The notes under the pieces are model-generated. The model saw only the letters and a list, made by a program, of their open reading frames with translations, did not search any database and had not been told where the DNA came from. Made by a program: the position numbers and the translations under genes. From Phylloscopus collybita (Eukaryota > Chordata > Aves > Passeriformes > Phylloscopidae), in assembly GCA_027886175.1 (NCBI GenBank), contig JAJNNQ010000137.1, positions 38,364,001 through 38,428,000 of the forward strand: DNA of 64,000 nucleotides, read 5' to 3'. Positions 35,823 through 48,200 of the stretch are shown piece after piece (position 1 is the first letter of the stretch; the number at the start of each line of letters is the position of its first letter).

Positions 35823-36416
35823 TGTCTAGGAAAGACAGGTGCCTGTTAAGGAAGGCAGGAGCCTTCCTTGAAATGAAAAATATAAACTCCCTCCCTCCAA
35901 GTTATAATTTTGAAATGGGCTCTCAAGCAAAGATATGGGAATAGGAATAACAGTTCTTTACTAAGAAAATTAAACTAAAAATACAGTAGCATAAAAACAC
36001 TGACAGAGTCAGAATACAACCTGACACCCTGTTGGTCAGGGTGTTGGTAGCAGTCCAATTAAGTCCTCCTGAAGTGACAGATATGGTTCTATTGAGCAAA
36101 GATCCTGTAGAAGGATGTAGTTTCCCTCTGAAGGTCCAGTAGTGGTGAGATGGGTCCAGTTTTCCTCTGGGAATCCATTAGAAACAGGCTGCCTTGGTGT
36201 TCTGACTCAGGTTTTATCCAGGTAGGAATGCTGGCTCCTCCCCCTGGGTGGAGCATCTCACAGTGGCATGATGTAATTGTATCAGTCATGTGGTGAGCCT
36301 TAATGGCCCATTAACAGCAGATATCCCCCAGAGGGAGGATGGGTCATGGAAGAGATAAAGAATACCACCCCACCTGGTTTTAACAGCTGGTAATAGAATA
36401 CATACCTTTGGTTACA
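35823..36416 (-). mobile_element. Solo LTR of an endogenous retrovirus (songbird-type)
   Basis: The 594-bp unit begins TGTCTAGG and ends GGTTACA, giving TG...CA termini, and is flanked on both sides by TCTT, a 4-bp target duplication. Internal landmarks such as ACACCCTGTTGGTCAGGGTG, AAAGATCCTGTAGAAGG and GCCTTAATGGCCCATTAACA match an LTR family I recall as abundant in passerines. I infer the - orientation from a TATA-like GGATAAAA (complement of 36212-36219) lying upstream of an AGTAAA polyadenylation-like signal (complement of 35957-35962) on that strand. No internal retroviral genes remain, as expected after LTR-LTR recombination. Confidence 0.75.
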
Positions 36417-38237
36417 TCTTGCATTGCAACTAAGACAGTCTTATCTGTTAATTCTTGGAAATTTCTTTGATCAGGCTTTGTTTTATGAACTTAAAATCAA
36501 TTCATATTTTCCTGCAACAGGTTACTTCTCCTTTTGGCTTACTTCTCAGTGTTTCTCAATTCCTTGTTTCTGATTCATATAATTCAAAATATCAGAAAGG
36601 TATTATCTTGTGAATAGGTCTATAATATACATACCAGAAGACAAATATATCTAATATAGACAAATATAGAAGTAGACCTAAGTGTAAACACACCTAGACA
36701 CATAAATAAGGGGCTTTATATATATTATTTTATATTCATTGTTGTTTCATCTGAGTAGAGGGATTACAGCTTTTGATGTTTTTAAATTTCCAGTCATGTT
36801 CACATAGTTTTGTCAAATTACTTTTATTTGTTTCATTTCTTGATTTTTTTTTCAGTTTCAAGAACACTTCATTATCAAGAAAACTTTTATTCCTCATTCT
36901 GTTTGCAAAAAGCCAACATAAAAAGTTGTGATTTCATCTGTGCTATGTGATCACATCTGCACAACTGCAAAGATCACAGCAAGGGTCTTTCTGTGATGCC
37001 AATGTATCACATGTTATTCCTGGTTTCTGGCCCTGTGATCCAAACTCTACTTATAAGTATTATACTATTACTTATCTGTCAAGATGAGGCCCAACACAAT
37101 GTTTCTTTATGTTGAGTAAGCACATCTGACTTAAGACACAAACATGCAAATATAAGTTAGTATTGGCAGTGTCATGCCAGAACAAAACTCTCGTGGTAGT
37201 GCAGCATTCCTTCATTTCTCCCAGCTAATAGTAGATATGTAAGATGTTGCAATATTCTCTTATCTACTCTGGCTTTTTTTATGATCAGAATTTGTACCAA
37301 TTCCTGTTTGAAGTCTTGGAATAGGTGATACTGCACAATCCAAGACATTTTGTTACCCAGATACAAGACTAGTAGTTTCTGAGCCTGTCAAATTTTTGCC
37401 CTTCAGCCCACTTAATTGACCCGAAATTGAATCTACCCAATAGCTGATCATGTCAAAGTTTCCATGATGTGTTAGTAACAGTTTTAAGGTGAAGTGTATG
37501 ACCTTTAATGAGCAATTCTGATGACTTGTGATTATTAATCAGGTCCCTTATATTGTTTAAATGCAATTAGAGTTTTTTGCTTCCCATATGCTTTCATGTC
37601 TAGACTAATTTTGATTGCAAACCTTATTCGGGCACTCAATTCCTCTTCTTGTCTTCTCTTTCTTCTCAATGCCTTCTGATTTGTTTATCTGGGCTGTCCC
37701 CTCAAAGCTTTCATGACATTGACATAGATTCCATTCAAATCATATAACCCCTTTACCTTGTGAAAGGCTAACAAAATGTTCTAGCAGAAGAGAGAGCATC
37801 CGTCTCACAACAACTAACTTGCAAAAACAAAGCAGCCAAAAAACATTTTGTCTTGTCATTCAGGTGAAAGTTGAAAAAACCAGGAAAACCCCCTGTCTGC
37901 GTTCTACCATCGGTTCACTTCTGAGTTTCTCTAAAGCAGTCTATGGACCATGAAGGTGCTATTGGGCAGCATCTTTGGGCCACCACCTTCAGTGTATCCT
38001 CATTACAGACTTCACGAGTCTATTGAATCTCCAAGTACACCAGAGGCTACAATAATGTGGAGGTATCCAGCAAATCTTAAATGAGCTTACTTGGCATTAC
38101 AGTTTGCAATGGCCATAGCCCTAAAATTGTAATTTACTGAAGAAGCAGGGACAATTAACTCACTTTGACTTCTTTAGTGCTTGCTCCCCTGCTAGCAAGA
38201 TTCAAGCAAGCCTGACCTTTTCCTTCTTTTTCTTCTA

Positions 38238-38239
<2 letters not shown>

Positions 38240-38276
<37 letters not shown>
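38240..38276. repeat. T homopolymer, 37 bases
   Basis: An uninterrupted T run preceded by a pyrimidine-rich stretch (TTCTTTTTCTTCTACC). The exact length is likely to be uncertain in any assembly. Confidence 0.9.
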
Positions 38277-38277
<1 letters not shown>

Positions 38278-40420
38278 TATCACTTCTGAAAACCAGTTCT
38301 GATACTGAAATACCTCACTGCAGACCTGCCAGTAGCTGTACTTAGAGAGTGACACCTTGTGTCTCTGCCTCAGGGAGACAGCACACCATCTGCTGTCTCG
38401 TCCTTTACAGGATGTTCTCTCAATTTCATTTGGGGGAGAAGGCATCACACCAAACTCCATTCTGATCTGCAAACTTGTTTTAAACATTATATCCTTGAAC
38501 AAGAAATTAACCTAAACTTTTATTTGAAATCTTTATTTTAATCCAACACTGACAAACTGACTATTGTTTCTTGAACCTTGATTGATTTTTTTAACCTGAA
38601 ATTTATGAAAAAATGTTAAAACAAAAAAATAATCCAAATCCAAACCATAAACCTTCACAGCTAAGTTCAAAAGAGGCTGGACTGTTTTGGATAAGTCTGT
38701 GTGACTTTTTTGGATAGATGGCATCTTTTTTATAAATTTACTTCATTTTCCTACAGCTGAGAATTGTGCACCTGTGTTTTCTTTTCCTCTTTCTTCACAG
38801 TAGCTTTTTTTCCTTCTTGGCCAGCTGCCACCTACAATATCAGCTGCAGTTGTCATGTCTATGACCTAGTGATCTAACACCAAATTCTCCTATTTTCCTC
38901 TATGTCCGCAAGAATGCAGCCATTTTTCTCCACCTCCCTGTCCTGGTCCTCAGCTTCTAATTTCCATTGGATATGAGTCATAAATCTCTCTCCCCCATTC
39001 TTCAGTGGCTAGCTCTTTCTCCTTTGAAATTTTGTCTTATCTTAAATTACTCATCTCTACTTCTTGGTCTAATTTATCACTCTTCTGGAGCAGCCATCAT
39101 TTTGCATTTTATACACAGGATGTTTCTCTTGGCTTGGTAGGGAAAATCCCAGCTCATCCATTATCAGAAATAATCACTGTAGTTTATGATTTCTGAACTC
39201 CCTGGAGAATTTAGCTGCTAAATATCTTTTCAAAGTAAATATTTGAAAAGATATATCAGCATGGGTTTACATATAAACTGAAGACCTACTGGGTGTTATG
39301 AAGAATCAAATCTTTTGGTCATTCTGTTTTTTATAATTCATCAGATGCAATATCTAAAGTTAGCCAGGGGCCATTTGTAGGGGAAAAAATTCTGGATTAG
39401 ATAATACCACTGAGTTGAATGTAATGAAAATTTCAAGCTCTGTGTGAAGTACCATAACCTTGACAAGTCATTATACGCCAAAATATTTTGAAGGAGTTTC
39501 CAAATGAGATGAATAGCAAACGTTACTGCTACCTTTTCAGTCTCCATGTCTACAGTACTAACAAGTAATGGTAAATATGGAGAACATTTTCTTGATATAG
39601 AGAGCTACATAGAAATCATCAGCTATTTCTGTGTTCTCATGTTTTTACATTATTTCCAATTTGAATAATTTTATTATTATACTACAACTTGAAATTAATA
39701 ATCAGTTGAAAAAGAAGGATTCTATACAACAATAAGTACATTGTTGATGGTACAAGGATAAGTCATTGAAGACAAGAAAGAAACACTGTAAAAATACTCA
39801 AAAGAATTCAATATAGTTAAATATTCAAATCAGTAGAACTGCGGGAAGAGTGAGGTAAGGTAAGTAAATAGCAGCCAGGATTTAAACTCCCTGTTATAGT
39901 TCTTCGTATTGCAAACGCATGATTGCACTGATGTGGAACAGGACTGCCCAAGCTTACTAGCAATGAAGATCCACCATTCATAAAATTTTAATAACCTTTA
40001 TTACATGCAGCTTTTCAGAGATAAAGAGCCTAGCTGTAAAATTACAAACAGTCTTTGTGGAGTAAAGGCTAAAATTGCAGAGTAACATCTGGACTAAGAT
40101 GAGCTTGAAGAAAATACACATGCTTACTCCAGAATTAATCAGGCAACACTGTAAAAATTTTGACTTTCAATATAAATTAATTGAGGCAGAGAAGGTTGTT
40201 GTGTTTTGGTTCATAGCATCCTTCACAAAACCTGATTCCTGCCACAACTCCCTTTGAAGTACAGAGGTGTTGCTATTAAAGCCAATGTCCTATGTTAGTA
40301 CTCTAAACCAGCTTCTACTTCAATTATTCGTAAGTATTTCATATAAATTGTACTTGAAGGACTTCTGCCCTTGAAAATAGACACTCTGTAAGATAATTTC
40401 TAAGCCTTTTCCTTGATTTT

Positions 40421-40447
40421 ATATATATATATATATATATACACACA
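40421..40447. repeat. (AT)10(AC)3 microsatellite
   Basis: A dinucleotide repeat with a compound switch from AT to AC. Confidence 0.9.
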
Positions 40448-41801
40448 TAGCTCTTCAGGGTAATATTTTTAGCCCAATTCTTTGTGGTACGTGCATATCT
40501 ATACCATCTTCATATCTTCAGAAGTAAGAATTTAGAAAAAAAGGCTGCAGCAGTGGGGACAGTGATCAGGAAAAACTGATTTTGGGGTGAGAGAGAAGTC
40601 CCTTGGCCATGTAGAGGTCATACAGGAGAGAAAACAGAGGAGAAGAACCAGAATAGTGGAAGTCAGAAAAAAGCAGGGACACTGGTAAAGAAATTGAGAT
40701 GGACAAAGAAGATGGTAAAAGACAGACCTTCAGTGAAGATGTAATCAAATTCCAGGGAAGAGTCTAGTCCCACCAAGAACATGCCTTGACAGCAGAGAGA
40801 CTGTAAGGGAAAGGAGAAATGAAGCTGTTGCCTGAGAGGATGGTGTTCGCTGGAGGCTCACGACAGAATGAGAGGTCTGTTGGCAGACATCAGGTCTGCA
40901 CCAGCACTAGGTAAGATTAGCCAAATGTAATCACTTGTGTTTGGTACCAATTCACTGCCTTTCTAAGAGGGCCTGCCCTTTTCTTTCTGTCCTGCAGCTT
41001 TCAGCATCCTGATAATATGTATGCTGCTCTCCATTATGTAAAAAACATTTTTTTTTCCTGTTCAGACTCCTACAGCATGCCAGGTGGCATGGAAGGCAGA
41101 ACAGTTGCACAAAATACCCTTTTTACATCAGGCAGCATTTAAATAGTGCTGTTCATAGAGTGTGGCCCTGTTCCCACTGAAGTCAGTAGGTGCTATTGAG
41201 CAAAGCTATCACAACGAGTTTAGTCCTTATGCTTTTGAGGCACTGTCCCGTTATAGTCCACATCTCAAATAGCATCTTTCCTTTAACAAACAAGCAGGGA
41301 TGGATGGGAGCAAGCTGCTTCCCTGGCTGTTTCCTGCAGCACTATTTTATACTCACCGTCTGCCCACCCATCTGTTCAATCTCTCTTAAAAAACTGAAAA
41401 CCTTCCTGCTTTTTAAATGGGTGAAAAATGCCTCAAAAGAAGAATGAGTACTGTGAGATCTCCCTGGAGTGACTACTAGGCTTTTCCCAATTAAAGGAGA
41501 TAAAACCTGGAAATTAAGAACATTTTTATTTATTGAAAGATATGGTCTTTTTTGAGAAATTTTTGAAAGCAGCATATATTTTCAAGGATTTAGCAAAAAA
41601 GCCTGCTGTCAGCTCTGGTACTACTCAGTCCCCATTTATGGATTCATGGCTGATATCGAAGTGTTTGAGGGAACAAAACTGCTGGCTGATGTTTCTGGGA
41701 GCCTTTGTCTGTAGAGTGAACCACAAATCTCCAACCTGAGTTCATAGGTTGTCAGGAATATTCCCACAAATACTGGGAAGCCACCAGCCCTGGGGAGCAC
41801 T

Positions 41802-41870
41802 TTACAGCCAAGCTATCAAGGTAGTACCATCTTTCCAAAAGATGGTACTGCCTTGGGAGTTTGGCTGTAA
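41802..41870. repeat. 33-bp inverted repeat (hairpin) with 3-nt loop
   Basis: The left arm 41802-41834 and right arm 41838-41870 are reverse complements at 29 of 33 positions. The inner 12 bp (AGTACCATCTTT / AAAGATGGTACT) are perfect and the loop is CCA. Three of the four mismatches would be G-U pairs in RNA, leaving one A-G mismatch. No gene or known element surrounds it, and its nature is unknown. Confidence 0.9.
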
Positions 41871-41871
41871 G

Positions 41872-41887
41872 AAGATGGTACCATCTT
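41872..41887. repeat. 16-bp perfect palindrome AAGATGGTACCATCTT
   Basis: Directly after the hairpin, this palindrome reuses the same 10-bp core (AAGATGGTAC) in both orientations. The core thus occurs four times within 63 bp, alternating in strand. Confidence 0.9.
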
Positions 41888-42184
41888 TTGCTGGTTAGTT
41901 CTTGTCCTCTGCAGACTTGGTTTTAGTCACAGATAAAATTTTGGAACTTGTGACCAGGCCTTGGCTCACAGTTACTTTGAGGATGGCAGGCTGGTCTTCT
42001 GATTTGTGAAAAAAGAACAAGGTGAATCTCAAAGTGGGCAATGACAGCTGCTGACATGGGGGACCCTTCCCAGAATCCCAGGTCCCTGTAGAGAAAACCC
42101 TCAGTTGGGAGTGGTAGGGCTTGGTGCTGAACCAGGCTGATGTCTGGTTTCTGTACTGTCAGATGCTGCCTCTCTTAAGAGGTG

Positions 42185-42245
42185 GGTGTCTTAGAAAAGA
42201 GGTGTCACTCCTTGCAGGTGTCTTAGAAAAGCATCCTTAGAAAAG
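42185..42245. repeat. Direct repeats of GGTGTCTTAGAAAAG
   Basis: Exact 15-bp copies lie at 42185-42199 and 42217-42231, with a partial third (CTTAGAAAAG) at 42236-42245. Confidence 0.8.
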
Positions 42246-45200
42246 TCAGGTGATGCCTAGGATCCTCTCTTAATATGGCCATGGTCCTTCTGAAAACTGA
42301 GCAAGAAGGAAGGTTTTTGGGTCAGAAAAGAGGAAAGAGATTTTCTAAAGCAACCAAATAAGACCCATTAGGAAGCTTCTTGGAATAATGAGGTGAGACT
42401 ACTTGATGTTTTGCCATGGCTCAGAGAGGCATATTGAGCTGGCAAAGACTCAGTAATACTCCTTGAGCAGGAAGGAATTTGCTTGCTTTTAGACACAGTT
42501 ATAAGGATCACTATTAAATCATCTAGACTCCGTACCTCAAGCCTTACTGCTGGCTTCGCAAATGGCTGGGGAAAAATTTTTCCAACACCTCCAAATAGAA
42601 ATTCCTAGTAGGGATTAGGTCTGGCTGTGCATGGGGAGTGGCTCTTTATGTTTTATAGACCTTAAGTTTTGCTTTTCTGGTAATTAAATCATTTTATTGA
42701 TGAGCTTTTCAGGAAGGAGAAAGAAAGGATAGACTGAAGATTCTCTCTGTGACAGGAGGGAACACTGCTGTTGGCTTTTGCACAGATGAAGGCAGGTGGG
42801 CATGAAAAATTTCATGTATGATAAGACACACTCCTGAAAAACGGCCTCCAGAAATCACATATTTCGGAGCTGTATTTGCCTTCTTATAAAAGTAGCTGAG
42901 TTCAAACAATGTCTGTCTCATATAGAACCTTTATAATGTTCTAGTCTTAGATAGGGAGCAGCTACTAATGGCAGCTGTTCATCATTTAACACACACAGAA
43001 AAACATACTTCTTGTTTGCCAGAGTAGGCTGGTGCTGAAATTCATCTCCTCTTGACTTCCTATAAACCTAAGACAGTTCAGCACCCTGGCTGTTTTTCAT
43101 ATAGTGAGTAATGCCTTATTTCACTGAAATCAAGGTTTATGAAGGAGTCTCTTCAAACTTTCCCATTTGAAGCTTATGACTTAAGCTCTTATCTGAAGAA
43201 AAGGAATTGTACATAACACAGGAATGAATTTCAGCCTGAATTACAGAATGCAGAATCAGATTCCAATAAAAACTAAGTGACTAGGATTTGGGATATTTTT
43301 AAACATTAGTTTTAAATCAAACTGTTGACAATCTTTTCTTCACAGAGCTCATCTTGCTGTATTAAAGAACAGGCTTATCAGCAGACAATGTGCACTTCAG
43401 AGACTTAGTCTTTCCACTAGGCTTGTCTCCACTAAGAAGAATAAATATTAGAAATTGTTGAGCAGCTGCACTGAGCAGGAAAAGATTCAGACAAGTTTCT
43501 AGCAAAGAGAATATTGTCTACTGTAAACTCTAGAGTGCAAGAAGGTTGAATACTGCCTCTGGAACAAATGGTTCCAATATTCATCTTGGAAGATCAATCC
43601 AATAATAATTACTTTCATTTTGTGCCATTTGTAGACTACAAATCCCATTCTACAATGCTTCACAGTGCTGCAGGTCAGAAGACAGCTTGCAGGATTTTGA
43701 GTATTGGTAACTGTAGTCTGTGCATGCTGAAGCTCCATATTAAAAGTTTTTACAAAAGACCTGTTTTCTGCTGGCAGACTGCAATACTTCTCAAGTCTGT
43801 TTGCTTAAAAAAGCAGTCTTCTGGTGCTTAGTTACAAGGAGAATATACTTCTGCAATTTGAAATAAGAGTGATGGAAGAATTTTTATTTTTATAAAATTA
43901 TTTTCTTGTTAGAGAAGCAAAAAGAGATTGACTGAGGCAGACTGTCTAAAACTAACTTAAACTTCATGTGAGGAGCTGATGGAATACATGGTGCAGTCAA
44001 ATGTATTTTTTATTTCCTAAGCCCAAATATCTCTGCATTTCAGTCTTAGCCTAAAGAAAGTGCAGCTGATCAAAAGAGGCTCCATATACTATAATAAAGG
44101 GGGGAAACAGTGGAGATTTGTGGAATCAGAGCTTGCTTTGCTGTTTCTGATTGGTATTTACACACTGAAGTTGGGGTGTTCTCAATATTCATTTGTAGGA
44201 GGCAAGGCTGGTGTGTGCCAGCCAGAGCAGAATGCTGAGGCCACTATTTGTGCCACCCCTGCTCTTCCCATATATGTGTAAAACTACTACTCATATCCTA
44301 TTCCCACATGGCCTGTGTAATCTTTAGATGTTGTAGCTTAGCAGACATTACAGACCTGGAGGCTTGGAGCTTCAGTACCAGACTCTAGAGTGCATTGTGG
44401 GCCAAATGAGATCTTGTGCTATGTGACTAAGACTGTAATTGCCATTGCCAGCACTGCAAGGCTGCAGCTACCATCCATCTCAGTGAATATAAATATATGT
44501 GCAGAGGGTAGTAAAGAAAGTCTAAATGTGCATAAAGGTGAAAAAAATTAGCTGGAAGTCTTTAACGAAAGAGGATAGGTAACATTAAGATAGAAGTTCC
44601 CTACTCCCAGAGCAAATAACAAGAAGGTTATCTTCTTCAAGAAGGTTTTCTTTTCTCCTGTGTTGACAGGAGAAAATTCCACTTTGTTAGATAATTGCAG
44701 TGTGCCAGCCAAATGATACTGCTAAGCAGCTTCTGGAGATTGTCTGTTGCTTATTAGGGCAGAGAGATTGTCCTTTTTATGAGTTGCAGGCAGAATAATA
44801 AGAAACTTTTAACATTCTGTCTTTTCTGCTATGCATACTTTTGGGGCTTAGAAATCAGTTTTGCAGATGAGAAGTATATCCAGCATAAGCAGTTGCACTA
44901 GAGATGTATTTATTTTCTTCTGGAAGTGAAGAGATCATTAATTTAACTTTGCTATTAAGATGGAATTTCTCTATTAAGAATGCAGAGAATGGAAGATGGA
45001 GTGAAGTAGTTTTCTTCTAGACTAGGGGACTATGCAAGTAAGGAACTAAAGTATTTCTTCTTCTTGCTGGTCTGCTGCTACTTGTAATTGTGATGGAGAA
45101 GCACAGTCTACCTTTCTCCCCAGACTCTCTGAGTGTTTTTAGAGGAAGTATGTAGTATGGAGGGGGACAATCCATACGGTGTGCTTGCTAAGTTAAAATT

Positions 45201-48200
45201 ACACTACAAAACAAGTTGCAGCTTTTTGAAACAGCCTCCTAATAACTCCACAGCACAGTGGAGAGAGGCAGTTCAGTATCTCTTGTAAGACTATTTTATT
45301 TAGCTGGCCCAAGTACCAAAGTAAATCTCTACCTATTTCCCAGCAAGCTTGTTTAAATGCAAGCAATGCTTAGTTTGCTCAGCAGAACAATTTAGAAGAC
45401 CACAGGGTGAGGCAGATTTGCCACTTTATTGCAGTTATGACAAAGTTTGGTAGAGCAGCTTGGCACCCTGACAAGATGCTGAGTGTGCCAGATCTTATTA
45501 GGCTCCTGATAGTGCATTAGGGCAGCATTTCCTTCACTGCAGCAAAGCACAGTATGGATTCAGCTGATCAGGGTATACCCGAGATTTTTGTCTTCTTGAT
45601 TCAAGGTCAGAACCTGAGTCCTCATATAAGGCATGTCGGTGCAGTCTTCTCTTATCTGGTCATGTAAGGTTGTCTGAGAATATTTTTTTTATAAAATATG
45701 TGTGGTAGAACACAGTCAGTGGCTTCTCAACATGGTCTCTAAAGACTTAGAGATTTGGTAGGGCATAAGATCTCACCTTCAACTTTGAGTATATTTTTCT
45801 GAAAGTGAAAGGTATTTTCTTCATGCTAATGTAGGAAACCAACCAAAGACACCTTCTTCCAAGGAGTGGTCATTAAAGTTCTGATATCTAACATTAATCT
45901 ATCTACCACTGCCTCCTTTTACAGAAATAGTTTTTCTAGAGAGCGATTCATCTCATCCAAAGACATCTAATGTAGGTCAAATGAATTGATCTTTTGAGGC
46001 ATTTTTTTTTTCTTCCTTGACTACAAAGAGATCTTGAGATGAGTAACACTGGTGCCTGAAAGTGAAACATCTAAACCAGGGTAGGTGAATCCCACTTGGA
46101 ACAGGTAGACAGAGAAGCTCCATGGGGAAAAGTGTGCTGGACCTTACCAGTAGGCAGACCTCACCAGGGTAAGTGCTCAGTGTATACTCTAAACATTTAT
46201 TTTATGCTATTTTTTGACATGCTAGTGACTCCCTAATATTAAGTCCTTTTGTCTCTGGCTTTATGGTGCCTGTATCTTTTCTCTCTACATTCTCTGATGA
46301 TCCCTTCCTTTTCTGTCTGTTCTTGATTTTTCCCCTCTCCCTTGCTCTTCCTTCATTAGGTTTCTCCTGACAATCTTTTTCTCTCAACCTCTTGCAGACA
46401 AGGACCCTCTAGGTGTCTACTGCATAACTGCATGAGCTCACAGCTCATGCTGAAGAGCTTTAAGAAGTTGTAATTGCACAGAGGAGAATCTGGGGGTTGA
46501 GGACTGTCCTTGGCAATGCCCTTTGCATTACTGGCAGTGCTCCTGTATGAGACACTGGCTTTTTTTATTCCTTTTTTGACTCTGGTTTTTGTATCCTATT
46601 TTTTTGTCAGAGGGAACTATACTAGCTCTCTGCTTCTGCAGATGGAAGCAGCTGCCTGGAAGCAGCAGCACAGCCCACGCTGAACCATGGAGAAGCCAAG
46701 CCTGTTCAGCAGGGAAGCAAGACACTGCTGCAGGCAGGGGGTTTTCAGGCCAGAGACTGTTTCAGCAAGTCACTCAGGGATAGATGTTTCTCTTTTACAA
46801 TAACACCTTTTCTGGAAGATCTTTAGGTAGTGAAAGCTGTTTGGAATTTCACTTGCAAGGTCACAGTACTTACTGGAATGCCCGTTCCATGTGAATCATG
46901 GGTTTTGTGCATTCATGGCACAAATTCTGGGAACATCTTCCACGAAGTCATCTCTCTTTTTAAAGCAACCTCTTCTAATACCCTGAGCACCCAATAGTAC
47001 TATAATTTATATTCTTTGCCTTAAGGTTTTACACTCTTACCAGAGCCCCATACTTAGAACAAACTGGGATGCAGCATTTTCCCCTTAGAACAGCGAGGGG
47101 TGGGGGGGAGTAGGGTGGAAAGAAAGAGAGAAAAGGTCTTATGTTCCCTGTTACACATTTGTAGAAACGTTCTGTATAAGTCCTTGGAGAGATTAAATGG
47201 ATGACAGCTGTATTAAGTTTTAATTGGGTCTGCCTCCTAACAGATAATAGTCATGAGAGATACAGATCCTTCTGGTGTGTAAATTGCTGTCATTCCATTG
47301 ACCACCACTGAGCTTCACAAACTCAAACAATCTGAGAATTAGGTCTGTGAGGTCTCCCTGAATCTTCAGAGTTCACTGTAAATGGATCCCACTGTACCTA
47401 AGACTGGCATTAAGGAGCTATGAATCATTTGTTGTAGTGATAGCAACCTCTTTATTGTTTTCAGCTTTTGCTTTCTTTGTTATTCCCTAGTCTGTTACTT
47501 TGTGTTTTAGGAGTTGTTTTTTTTCTTGTCTCTTTGTTCAATGCCATTAATTTTGCTTATTAGTAAAAGTTATGCTGGAAGATGTTAAAATAAGGGAAAT
47601 TTTCTTATGCATAACATAGTTTTATTATTTTATACTGATGAAAAACAAATTCTTATTGCTTATTTCTACTGCATTAGCTCTTACAACCCTAATTAGGTCA
47701 GGGCCCCACTCTACTAGATGGGGATGCCATAAAAGAGAGTCCCTGAAACAGGCAACCTAAACTGTAGAGATAAGAAACAGCAATTGAGAGAAACAAAAGA
47801 AAAGGAGGACATGAAAAGGTCTAGATAGGCATGAAAAACAGACTCTAATTTCTATCTGCACAATTCCTGGGTGTATTAAGCCAATCAGTAGCAATGATAG
47901 CACCTCTGTTATTTGCTTTTCAGCTAGGCTGAACAGAATTTAAATTTCAGATCACTGCATACTAATTGTGTTTGTATTACCCATTTGCCTTTTTCTCCCC
48001 TTTTTTAACTGCTTTATCACAGATCTTCTATTAATTAAAGCTTTGCAATAGATAGGATTGTTTTGCCTTCACAAACGTGACTTAAAATATCAGCCTCTTT
48101 CACAGCATCAAGGAAGCCATGGCCAATTGCTTGGATAATGACCTGCAGAGCAAGGTCCTCCCACCATTATGGTGCACAAGTTGATGCTTTTCCCTTCTGA

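Larger units (their letters stand above)
36417..41800. other. Intergenic stretch with simple repeats
   Basis: No gene recognised. It includes a 37-T run at 38240-38276 and an (AT)10(AC)3 microsatellite at 40421-40447. The remaining sequence is unremarkable AT-rich DNA. Confidence 0.5.
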
